A stretch of 6,760 nucleotides of DNA, taken from Bacillota bacterium (GTDB taxonomy: Bacteria; Bacillota; Clostridia; Christensenellales; Aristaeellaceae). This document shows, in pieces, positions 1 to 5,786 of this stretch (position 1 is the first letter of the stretch; every line of letters begins with the position of its first letter). Made by a program: the position numbers and the translations under genes. The notes below the pieces were generated by a model that searched no databases, had not been told where the DNA came from, and was given only the letters and a program-made list of their open reading frames with translations. The stretch spans positions 1-6,760 of the forward strand of contig JAEZJP010000076.1 in the NCBI GenBank assembly GCA_023415715.1. Direction: 5' to 3'.

Positions 1-152
1 AATAGTCGCACTGCATCGCTGCCGCTTGCACTGCTCCTTTTCGCCAGCCTCCTTCACCCCTCCCTTATCCGCCACTGGCGGGGTCGGGGTTCCGGAGCCC
101 GCACTGCTCGTTTCGCCAGCCTCCTCCGCCTCGCTTCATCCGCCAATGGCGG
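1..152. repeat. Two tandem copies of a palindrome-bearing intergenic repeat (copies A and B)
   Basis: Copy A runs from the window edge to about 81 and may begin outside it. Copy B covers about 101-152 and lacks the left third. Both share the string GCACTGCTC followed by TTTCGCCAGCCTCC, then lead into ATCCGC and a 13-nt palindrome: CCGCCACTGGCGG at 69-81 and CCGCCAATGGCGG at 140-152. A third copy (C) lies at 4448-4526 in the same orientation. No reading frame on either strand looks like a protein: the plus frame open here is antisense to pgk, and no tpiA or other glycolytic gene is visible on the minus strand. The function is unknown; a non-autonomous repeat or a structured 3' region is possible. 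Confidence 0.7.
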
Positions 153-181
153 CGCTTCGGCTTCGGAGCCTTTGGCAGGGT

Positions 182-202
182 CCAGGGGACAAAGTCCCCT
201 GG
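182..202 (-). other. Strong hairpin immediately after the pgk stop codon
   Basis: Read on the minus strand this is CCAGGGGAC, loop TTT, GTCCCCTGG: a perfect 9-bp stem with a 3-nt loop that begins at the first base after the pgk TAA. It is followed by ACCC rather than a run of T, so it is not a classical intrinsic terminator. It could protect the 3' end of the cggR-pgk mRNA or be part of a dispersed repeat, because a sister hairpin with the same ACCAGGG...CCCTGGACCC frame sits after bofA. Confidence 0.75.
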
Positions 203-1387
203 TTATTTGTCGTTCAGCGCGGCCACGCCAGGCAGTTCCTTGCCCTCCAGGAATTCCAGGGAAGCGCCGCCGCCGGTGGACACGTGGGTCATTTTGCTGG
301 CATAGCCCATTTTTTCAACGGCCGCAACACTGTCACCGCCGCCGATGATGGTAACGCCATCGCATTCAGCCATGGCCCGGGCAATTTCCCTTGTGCCGGT
401 GGCGAAGTTTTCAAACTCAGATACGCCTACGGGGCCGTTCCAGATGACGGTCTTGGCCTGAGCGATCTCGTTGGCGAAGATCACCTGGGTTTTGGGGCCG
501 ATATCCATGCCTTCAAAGCCGTCGGGAATTTCCTTCGAGTGGACGGTGATGCGCAGAGCATCGTTGGAGAAGCTGTCGCCGGCCTCATTGTCAACGGGCA
601 GCAGGAACTTGACGCCCTTTTGCTTGGCCTTTTCCATCAGTTCCTTGGCCAGCTCAATCTTGTCCTCTTCCAGCAGGGATTTGCCGATGTGGCCGCCCAG
701 CGCCTTTTGGAAGGTATAAGACATTCCTCCGCCAATGATTAATACATCCACCTTCTCCAGCAGGTTGTTGATCACGCCGATCTTGTCGGAAACCTTGGCG
801 CCGCCCAGGATGGCTACAAAGGGGCGCTCCGGGTTTTCCAGAGCTTGGCCCATCACGGATAATTCCTTTCCGATCAGGTAACCGGCCACAGCGGGCAGAT
901 AATGGGCCACGCCCTCGGTGGAAGCATGGGCGCGGTGCGCGGTGCCGAAAGCATCGTTTACATAGACTTCAGCCAAAGAGGCCAAAGCTTTGGCGAACTC
1001 GGGATCATTCTTTTCCTCTTCCTTGTGAAAGCGGACATTTTCCAGCATCATGGCATCGCCGTCTTTAAGGGAGGCGGCCAATTCCTTCGCGGAGGGGCCG
1101 ATGACGTCAGAGGCCAGCTTGACATCTTTGTTTAAAAGCTGGCTCAGCCGTTCCGCCACGGGCTTTAAGGAGTACTTCATGTCAAAGCCGCCCTTGGGCC
1201 GGCCCAGGTGGGAGCAGAGGATGACCCGGGCGCCGTGCTGCAGAAGATACTTGATGGTGGGCAGCGCGCCACGGATGCGCGTTTCGTCGGATATCATGTT
1301 GTTTTCGTCAAAAGGGACGTTGAAGTCGCAGCGGACGAGCACCCTCTTGCCTGAGACCTGGATGTCCTCGATGGTCTTCTTTGCCAT
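203..1387 (-). CDS. pgk: Phosphoglycerate kinase
   Basis: The product is cytosolic phosphoglycerate kinase, which transfers the acyl phosphate of 1,3-bisphosphoglycerate to ADP in glycolysis. The 394 residues match the usual bacterial length. Visible signatures are RVLVRCDFNVP at 15-25 (substrate residues D21 and N23), SHLGRP at 59-64, R119, the AFGTAHRAHAS segment near 147-156, GGAKVSDK at 195-202 with its two lysines, WNGPVGVSEF at 316-325, and the C-terminal GGGDS (349-353) and STGGGASLEFL (370-380) nucleotide-site loops. The ATG at 1387 is chosen because AAGGAG lies 8 nt upstream; the in-frame GTG three codons earlier overlaps that ribosome site. It lies 73 nt downstream of cggR on the same strand, so it is probably cotranscribed from the cggR promoter. 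A hairpin abuts its stop. No defect is seen. Confidence 0.97.
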   Translation of the reverse strand: MAKKTIEDIQVSGKRVLVRCDFNVPFDENNMISDETRIRGALPTIKYLLQHGARVILCSHLGRPKGGFDMKYSLKPVAERLSQLLNKDVKLASDVIGPSAKELAASLKDGDAMMLENVRFHKEEEKNDPEFAKALASLAEVYVNDAFGTAHRAHASTEGVAHYLPAVAGYLIGKELSVMGQALENPERPFVAILGGAKVSDKIGVINNLLEKVDVLIIGGGMSYTFQKALGGHIGKSLLEEDKIELAKELMEKAKQKGVKFLLPVDNEAGDSFSNDALRITVHSKEIPDGFEGMDIGPKTQVIFANEIAQAKTVIWNGPVGVSEFENFATGTREIARAMAECDGVTIIGGGDSVAAVEKMGYASKMTHVSTGGGASLEFLEGKELPGVAALNDK

Positions 1388-1460
1388 GGTACACACTCCT
1401 TATGCAAAAAATTTGGAAATCGGATTGTTGTATTGCCATCCCTTAAAGGGTTTGCAATCA

Positions 1461-2486
1461 TTAAGACAGCAGCGTGATAATCTTCCTGGCGGCGCCCTCA
1501 TCGGTGACAAGCATTTCATGGCGATAGTGGCGCAGCACCGCGATCATGGCCTCGGCCTTTTTTTCGCCCGCCGCCACGGCGATCATCAGGCAATTGGGCT
1601 TTAAGCGGCCTAGGTCGACCCCCACGCTGGAAGCCGTATACAAACATTTTCCCTCACAGTCGAAGTAATATCCAAATGCTTCCGCCACCGCGCCTTCAGA
1701 CAGCAGCTTTTTGGTAAGGCTCACCGACAGGTGCCGGTGTTTGGCCATTTCATCGGCCCGGCCTATGCCGTGGAGAATCACATCCGCCCGCTGGAGAAGC
1801 TCGATGGTTTCCCGTATCTCCGGAAGCTTGAGCATTTCCTGCATGGCTGCGGCATCCATATGGTCGGGCAGGTGGATCAGCCTGTGATGGCCGCCGAGCT
1901 TTCTTGCGATTTCCGCCGCCAAGGTGTTGGCCTGGGTTTCCACCGCACGGCCCATGCCGCCCCGCGCCGGAACCACCATCACATTCATCGGCGAAGACTG
2001 CTGCATGTTTCTGGCCACCTCGGCCATGGTACCGCCTCCGGTGACCGCCAGGGTATCGCCGCTTTGCAGTATTCCCCGCAACCGCTGCGCCGCCATTCGG
2101 CCCACATCGTGGAGCACATGGGGTTCCTCGTCGGCGTTCCCCGCCGCCACAAAGACACGTGGAACATTCAATAGCCCGGATAAAGTGGTCTCCAGGGAGG
2201 TTAAGCCCCGCATCGCCCGGCTGAATTCCCGGGCGCCGGGCAAAACTGCATCAGCGGACTTGGTCAGCGTCATTCCCGCCGCGTCCAGGTCAATGAAACC
2301 TTCCTCCTTGAGCACCGCGGCTACCGTGCGGATCTCACGCTCCGGCAGATTAAGCCGCGCAGCCAGCTGCCTGCGCCCCACCGGCTGGAGGACGGCGATG
2401 CGCTCCAACACCAGCGCCCGAAGGCCCATTTCCCGGGCCAGATCGGGTGCAAGCTGCTGCATCAGACCCAGAAAATCCTTCTGCAT
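1461..2486 (-). CDS. cggR: Central glycolytic genes repressor CggR (SorC/DeoR-type)
   Basis: This is a 341-residue DNA-binding repressor of the SorC family, close to B. subtilis CggR (about 340 residues). In that species CggR represses the gapA operon and is relieved by fructose-1,6-bisphosphate. The N-terminus has a winged helix-turn-helix (roughly 25-75) with the CggR-like stretch LQPVGRRQLAARLNLPER and GMTLT. The rest is the sugar-phosphate effector domain, with VTGGGTMAEVA (148-158), VPARGGMG (172-179) and HGIGRA (239-244). As I remember it, B. subtilis has a Thr pair at the GGTT-like loop; here one of them is Gly, which could affect effector contacts. The ATG at 2486 has GGAGG 6 nt upstream. 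The next gene is pgk, with no gapA between. A promoter and direct-repeat operator lie directly upstream, consistent with autorepression. Confidence 0.92.
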   Translation of the reverse strand: MQKDFLGLMQQLAPDLAREMGLRALVLERIAVLQPVGRRQLAARLNLPEREIRTVAAVLKEEGFIDLDAAGMTLTKSADAVLPGAREFSRAMRGLTSLETTLSGLLNVPRVFVAAGNADEEPHVLHDVGRMAAQRLRGILQSGDTLAVTGGGTMAEVARNMQQSSPMNVMVVPARGGMGRAVETQANTLAAEIARKLGGHHRLIHLPDHMDAAAMQEMLKLPEIRETIELLQRADVILHGIGRADEMAKHRHLSVSLTKKLLSEGAVAEAFGYYFDCEGKCLYTASSVGVDLGRLKPNCLMIAVAAGEKKAEAMIAVLRHYRHEMLVTDEGAARKIITLLS

Positions 2487-2501
2487 GTCTTTCCTCCGGC
2501 G

Positions 2502-2536
2502 GGCTCAAAGTGTCCCACTTGACCATTTCTGTCCCA
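2502..2536 (-). promoter_or_regulatory. Candidate CggR operator (direct repeats)
   Basis: On the minus strand TGGGAC occurs twice (2531-2536 and 2512-2517), 19 nt apart. Each is followed after 6 nt by a TGTC-like arm: GGTC for the first and AGCC for the second. The B. subtilis CggR operator, as I know it, is two CGGGAC-N6-TGTC units repeating every 20 nt. The site covers the predicted transcription start and the leader of cggR, so bound repressor would block initiation or early elongation. The second arm is weak. Confidence 0.6.
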
Positions 2537-2540
2537 CGCA

Positions 2541-2569
2541 AGTATACATCAGCCGATAAAAAACCGCAA
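2541..2569 (-). promoter_or_regulatory. Sigma-A promoter of cggR-pgk
   Basis: On the minus strand the -35 box is TTGCGG (2564-2569) and the -10 box is TATACT (2541-2546), with an ideal 17-nt spacer containing a T run next to the -35. The start would fall near 2534, inside the first operator repeat, giving a leader of about 48 nt before the cggR ATG. This is the only strong promoter seen for the pair; the 73-nt cggR-pgk gap has nothing comparable. Confidence 0.75.
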
Positions 2570-2669
2570 GCCCTCGGTAAGGAAATTGTTTGCCACAAAG
2601 CATGTTTTATTTCTGTTTCACGATGCACAAACATCAGTCAAGAAATGTTATATAAACTATTGGCACAGA

Positions 2670-2700
2670 AAATATTACTTTCTCGACTTTAGCATACAAT
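2670..2700 (+). promoter_or_regulatory. Candidate sigma-E promoter of bofA
   Basis: CATACAAT at 2693-2700 equals the sigma-E -10 consensus known from Bacillus. AAATATT at 2670-2676 resembles the matching -35 (ATATT core). The spacer is 16 nt, slightly longer than the usual 13-15, so the -35 assignment is uncertain. Sigma-E control would fit a mother-cell sporulation gene. The leader would be only about 15 nt and contains the ribosome site. Confidence 0.4.
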
Positions 2701-2720
2701 GTGTTGAAGGGGGAGCCGCC

Positions 2721-2978
2721 ATGGAGAAAATCACTCTGATCGCACTTTATGCAGGGTTATTGCTGCTCATTTACATAGCCGGCGTCCATATGGAGCCGTA
2801 TAAGCCAGCCTGGAAACTGCTGGAACGGGGGCTGCTCGGCATCGGCATCCTGCTGGTATGGAACCTATTGGCTGCGCCCTTTGAACTTTCCATAGGCCTG
2901 AACCCCTTGACAGCCATCATCACCGGCATGCTTGGCGCGCCGGGACTGGGGCTGCTGCTGGTGCTGCGTTTGATGTAG
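2721..2978 (+). CDS. bofA: BofA-family inhibitor of pro-sigma-K processing
   Basis: This 85-residue membrane protein is of the BofA family (87 residues in B. subtilis). BofA, with SpoIVFA, holds the intramembrane protease SpoIVFB inactive in the outer forespore membrane until the engulfed forespore signals, delaying release of sigma-K. Hydrophobic segments lie at about 4-21, 36-52 and 63-83. The family hallmark is the C-terminal NPLTAIITGMLGAPGLGLLL (61-80). N48, N61 and T64, which I recall as conserved residues needed for inhibition in B. subtilis BofA, are all present at the same numbers. The ATG is preceded by GGGGGAG at a 5-nt spacing; starts further upstream lack such a site. It is divergent from cggR, unlike the recR-linked bofA of Bacillus. 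A tandem hairpin begins 3 nt after the stop. Confidence 0.85.
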   Translation: MEKITLIALYAGLLLLIYIAGVHMEPYKPAWKLLERGLLGIGILLVWNLLAAPFELSIGLNPLTAIITGMLGAPGLGLLLVLRLM

Positions 2979-2981
2979 CCA

Positions 2982-3034
2982 CCAGGGAGGCTCTGCCTCC
3001 CTGGACCCACCGCTCAAGGGATATATCCCTTGAG
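2982..3034 (+). repeat. Tandem hairpin pair after bofA
   Basis: Hairpin 1 is CCAGGGAGGC (2982-2991), loop TCT, GCCTCCCTGG (2995-3004), a perfect 10-bp stem, followed by ACCC. Hairpin 2 at 3013-3034 is a perfect 22-nt palindrome with half-site CTCAAGGGATA, which folds to 9 bp with a TATA loop and is followed by GAATCCC. Neither has a downstream T run, so termination is not obvious. Hairpin 1 shares its outer frame with the hairpin after pgk. Confidence 0.7.
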
Positions 3035-3114
3035 AATCCCTATTTCAAGATAAGTGCAAGAGAACATATATAATCCAATAGCGAATAATTGTGAGGCTTA
3101 TTTACTACTTCAGT

Positions 3115-3179
3115 CTCCTTCGTCGACAGCTCCCTCAAGAGGGAGCCATATCGGTGCCGCCTGCAGGCGGCGTAAGGAG
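3115..3179. repeat. Three-stem palindromic element between bofA and thiI
   Basis: An outer pair CTCCTTCG (3115-3122) and CG-T-AAGGAG (3171-3179, one bulged T) encloses two perfect inner hairpins: GCTCCCTC-AA-GAGGGAGC at 3129-3146 and the 16-nt palindrome GCCGCCTGCAGGCGGC at 3156-3171. The last two bases of the outer pair compete with the second hairpin. The layout would allow a three-way junction in RNA or a cruciform in DNA, and resembles short non-autonomous repeats common in Clostridia. It contains no gene and lies 18 nt past the thiI stop in the convergent gap; it lacks a T tract in either direction just after the stems. Confidence 0.55.
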
Positions 3180-3197
3180 TAAAAATCAGCCTTCATA

Positions 3198-4340
3198 TCA
3201 TATATCTACAATTTCTATATTCTCCATCGCCTCATGGATGAGGGCCTCGCTATCCAGCAGCGCCTCCCCTTCCAGGATTTTTTCCATTTTGGGCCTGGTG
3301 GCGGGATGGCGGGGGGTAAACACCGTGCAGCAATCCTCATAGGGCAGGGATGAAGTTTCAAACGTGCCGATTTTCCTTGCCACGTCGATGATCTCCTGCT
3401 TGTCAAACCCGATCAGGGGCCTGTATACGGGCAGGGATACCACTTCATTGGTGCACTCTAGCGCCTGCATGGTCTGGCTGGCCACCTGGCCGATGCTTTC
3501 GCCGGTGACCAGGCCGTTGGAGCGCTCCAGTTTCGCCACACGCTCTGCGATGCGCATCATGTACCTGCGCATGATGAGGGTGGTGTACTCTTCCGGGCAT
3601 TTTTCGTGGATCTCCATCTGAATGCGGGTGAAGGGCACCACATACACACGAACGCCGCACAGGCTTTCGGATAAGATGCGGGCCAGAGAGAGCACTTTTT
3701 CCTTTGCCCGGTCGCTGGTGTAGGGGAAGGAGTGGAAATGGACCGCGGAAACCTGCACGCCACGCTTTGCGATCATATACCCAGCCACAGGACTGTCGAT
3801 ACCGCCGGAGAGTAGTAGCGTGGCCCGGCCGTTGGTGCCCACCGGCATACCGCCGGCGCCCATGATGGTCTTGACGTACAGGTAGGCCATATCCCGTATT
3901 TCCACGTTCAGCACGTGCTCTGGGGTATGCACATCCACCGTAAGGCCGGGCAATTTGTTAAGAATGTATTCGCCCATGCGGCTGTTTATTTCCGGGGAAT
4001 CAAGGAAATAGCGCTTGTCGGAGCGGCGTGCGGACACCTTGAAGGTGCCTTTCACATCCCTCATCATCTGAGCTGCGGCTTCGCACAGTGCGTTAAAATC
4101 AGCCTTCTCCATTTCCACTGCGGGGCACACGGAATGCACGCCGAAAACCTTTGTAACCCTGCGGATGCATTCGTCCATGTCGGCGCCGCTTACAAACACA
4201 CGGCTGTCGTTCAGCCACACGTTCCCGCCTGCCTCCTTAACAGAAGCCTTGACCCTTTCCACCAGCATGCGCAGAAAGTAAGGCCTGTTCTGGCCTTTCA
4301 GATAAATCTCGCCAAAGCGGACAAGGAGGACATCACGCAT
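3198..4340 (-). CDS. thiI: tRNA 4-thiouridine synthase ThiI (no rhodanese domain)
   Basis: ThiI adenylates U8 of tRNA and inserts sulfur to make 4-thiouridine; in many bacteria it also supports thiazole formation for thiamine. The 380 residues contain an N-terminal ferredoxin-like region (1-60), a THUMP domain (about 60-165) and a PP-loop ATPase domain with the ATP-binding SGGIDSP at 178-184. The conserved YEDCCTVFTPRHPATRP segment (334-350) carries the Cys pair likely to include the catalytic one. The C-terminal rhodanese domain of the E. coli enzyme is missing, as is normal in Firmicutes, where a dedicated desulfurase delivers sulfur. The ATG at 4340 has AAAGGAG 8 nt upstream. It follows the desulfurase gene on the same strand but 294 bp away, so it may be transcribed separately. 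Confidence 0.95.
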   Translation of the reverse strand: MRDVLLVRFGEIYLKGQNRPYFLRMLVERVKASVKEAGGNVWLNDSRVFVSGADMDECIRRVTKVFGVHSVCPAVEMEKADFNALCEAAAQMMRDVKGTFKVSARRSDKRYFLDSPEINSRMGEYILNKLPGLTVDVHTPEHVLNVEIRDMAYLYVKTIMGAGGMPVGTNGRATLLLSGGIDSPVAGYMIAKRGVQVSAVHFHSFPYTSDRAKEKVLSLARILSESLCGVRVYVVPFTRIQMEIHEKCPEEYTTLIMRRYMMRIAERVAKLERSNGLVTGESIGQVASQTMQALECTNEVVSLPVYRPLIGFDKQEIIDVARKIGTFETSSLPYEDCCTVFTPRHPATRPKMEKILEGEALLDSEALIHEAMENIEIVDI

Positions 4341-4634
4341 CTAGAAAACTCCTTTGAAATGACTATTGTCCTAACCAACTGGTTGCTGCCATCAATTTAA
4401 GGGTTTCGCGTCTGCGGACGCGACCAGGGCTTTCCTCCCACGTGCTCAATCGTCGCGCCAGTTCGCTGCCGCTCCTTGCGCTCGTTTCGCCCGTTTCCTC
4501 CGCCTCGCTTCATCCGCTACTAGCGGCGCTCGGCTCTGTCACCCTGGACCTTCGGAAGCATGTTTATAAGTAAATGGCCATTATATTGACATTGGCCTTG
4601 AATTGACCTTAACCAATAAATCCTGCTTTGTGCC
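4341..4634. other. Gene-free spacer between the desulfurase gene and thiI
   Basis: No plausible protein is seen on either strand. From left to right it holds the thiI ribosome site, a small palindrome AACCAACTGGTT (4373-4384), a 7-bp hairpin TCGCGTC-TGCG-GACGCGA (4406-4423), a CCAGGG arm (4424-4429), repeat copy C, a CCCTGG arm (4542-4547), and then an AT-rich stretch (about 4560-4620) just past the desulfurase stop. That stretch has a minus-strand TATAAT (4580-4585) but no acceptable -35 box at 17 nt. I could not identify a convincing thiI promoter or a terminator. Confidence 0.6.
4448..4526. repeat. Intergenic repeat, copy C
   Basis: This aligns end to end with copy A (1-81): both start AAT-N-GTCGC, share TCGCTGCCGCT, then GCTC-N-TTTCGCC, and end in ATCCGC plus a 13-nt palindrome. 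It is also close to copy B through CCTCCGCCTCGCTTCATCCG. Its palindrome is CCGCTACTAGCGG (4514-4526), in which the fifth stem pair is T-A instead of the C-G of copies A and B. It is bracketed by CCAGGG (4424-4429) and CCCTGG (4542-4547). Confidence 0.7.
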
Positions 4635-5786
4635 CTATCTTCTCACAAACTTCGATAAGGTTTGATAATGCTCCTTCACCCGCTGCACGGCATAGTCGAT
4701 CTCCGCCCCGGTGGTATAGGGGGAGAGGCTGAAACGGATTGCACATTCCGTGTCCCATTGGGGAACGGCCATGGCCTTTAAAGTCTCCGACACCTTTTGT
4801 TTGCGGGAGGAACAGGCGGAACCCATGCTGACGTAAATGTTATCCCCTGCCAGGGCGTAAAGCATGGTCTCCGAGCGTACGGGGCGGAACGACACGTTCA
4901 ATACGTGCGGACCGCAGGCGTTGCTTCCCAAATCTGGTCCGTTGATATTGACACCGGGAAGGTTTTCGGCCAAAAGCTCATACAGCCGCAGCTTGAGCTT
5001 CATCATCGTTTCCGCAGCATTTTCCGGGTACGTTTCCACCGCGGCGTAAAGCCCGGCAACGCCCGGCGTGTTCTCCGTGCCGGAGCGCAAGCCCTTTTCC
5101 TGGCCGCCGCCATACTCCCGCGGGGCCACCTTGTGTCCATTTTGAAGGATCAGCGCGCCCACTCCCTTGGGGCCGTGCAGCTTGTGGGAGCTAAGCGCAT
5201 AGGATTGCACGTTCAGCGATTGCATGGAAAAGGGTACACGCAAAAAGCCCTGCACGCCGTCCACATGGATCGCAGCTTTGGGGCACAGCCTGTCCCTGAG
5301 CGAAACGATTTCCTTGAGCGGCTGTATGGCCCCCGTTTCGTTGTTCACCTGCATCACGCAGATCAAATGCACACTGTCATCCATAAGCGATGCCAGCGCG
5401 TCAAGGTCTAAAGTGCTGTCACGTAAAACCGGAATGCCGACGGACTTGTGCCCCATTCGCTCCGCCGCAAGGCAGCTTTGCTTCACGGCAGGATGCTCCA
5501 CCGCCGAATACAGCACTTTCCCCGGCCTTTTGACGGTAGCCAGGTACCCCAGTATCGCCAGGTTGTCGGCTTCGGTGCCCCCGGAGGTAAAAATCACCTC
5601 CCCCGCCCCGGCCTGCGTCAGCTTCACAAGCAGCGCACGGCAATCATCCATGCGCTTCTCCGCTTGAAGAGCAGGGCCGTAGGGGGAGGAGGGGTTGAAA
5701 TAGCCATCCCGCATGGCCGCCGTAACTGCATCGATTACCGGCTGCGACGGCCTTGTGGTGGCACTGTTGTCCAGATATGCTTCCAT
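4635..5786 (-). CDS. nifS: Cysteine desulfurase, NifS/IscS family (NifZ-like)
   Basis: This is a PLP-dependent enzyme that converts cysteine to alanine and a protein persulfide. The 383 residues show YLDNSATT (4-11), FTSGGTEADNLAI (66-78), H99 of VEHPAV, the PLP-ring residues in HVDGVQ (D176, Q179), the Schiff-base lysine K202 in SSHKLHGPKGVGAL, GLRSGTEN (232-239), and the catalytic loop GSACSS with C325, followed by RFSLSPYTT. The loop length fits group I (NifS/IscS) rather than SufS. Synteny with thiI suggests a dedicated donor like B. subtilis NifZ, but a role in Fe-S assembly cannot be excluded. The ATG overlaps the stop of the upstream gene (TAATG, sharing one base) and no strong ribosome site is close, so translational coupling is likely. 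Confidence 0.93.
   Translation of the reverse strand: MEAYLDNSATTRPSQPVIDAVTAAMRDGYFNPSSPYGPALQAEKRMDDCRALLVKLTQAGAGEVIFTSGGTEADNLAILGYLATVKRPGKVLYSAVEHPAVKQSCLAAERMGHKSVGIPVLRDSTLDLDALASLMDDSVHLICVMQVNNETGAIQPLKEIVSLRDRLCPKAAIHVDGVQGFLRVPFSMQSLNVQSYALSSHKLHGPKGVGALILQNGHKVAPREYGGGQEKGLRSGTENTPGVAGLYAAVETYPENAAETMMKLKLRLYELLAENLPGVNINGPDLGSNACGPHVLNVSFRPVRSETMLYALAGDNIYVSMGSACSSRKQKVSETLKAMAVPQWDTECAIRFSLSPYTTGAEIDYAVQRVKEHYQTLSKFVRR

Noticed and set aside
182..202. Intrinsic terminator for pgk
   Set aside because: The stem is strong but is followed by ACCCTGCC on the transcribed sense, with no T run; reported as a hairpin only.
26..742. Long open plus-strand frame over the left edge and the pgk 3' half
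   Set aside because: It is antisense to the pgk coding sequence, begins inside repeats, and has no recognisable domain or ribosome site.
1410..1456. Separate pgk promoter in the cggR-pgk gap (minus-strand TTGCAA with AATACA 17 nt on)
   Set aside because: Only three of six -10 positions match, so it is not supportable over cotranscription with cggR.
1924..2559. Plus-strand frame opposite cggR
   Set aside because: The composition (Arg/Ser/Pro-rich) and position are typical of an antisense shadow in GC-rich DNA; the cggR product on the other strand is clear.
2586..2720. N-terminal extension of bofA from an ATG at 2586
   Set aside because: The added segment is not BofA-like, lies over the candidate promoter, and lacks a ribosome site, whereas the ATG at 2721 has one and gives the family's length.
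3129..3185. Plus-strand intrinsic terminator using the hairpins and the following AAAAA
   Set aside because: The run after the stems is A, not T, on the plus strand; in the thiI sense the T run comes before the stems.
4586..4614. Plus-strand promoter beginning TTGACA at 4586
   Set aside because: There is no -10 box at 16-18 nt (TTAACC or TAACCA only), and it would drive antisense transcription of the desulfurase with no gene to serve.
4797..5411. Plus-strand frame opposite the cysteine desulfurase
   Set aside because: It is an antisense shadow of a gene whose catalytic residues are all intact.
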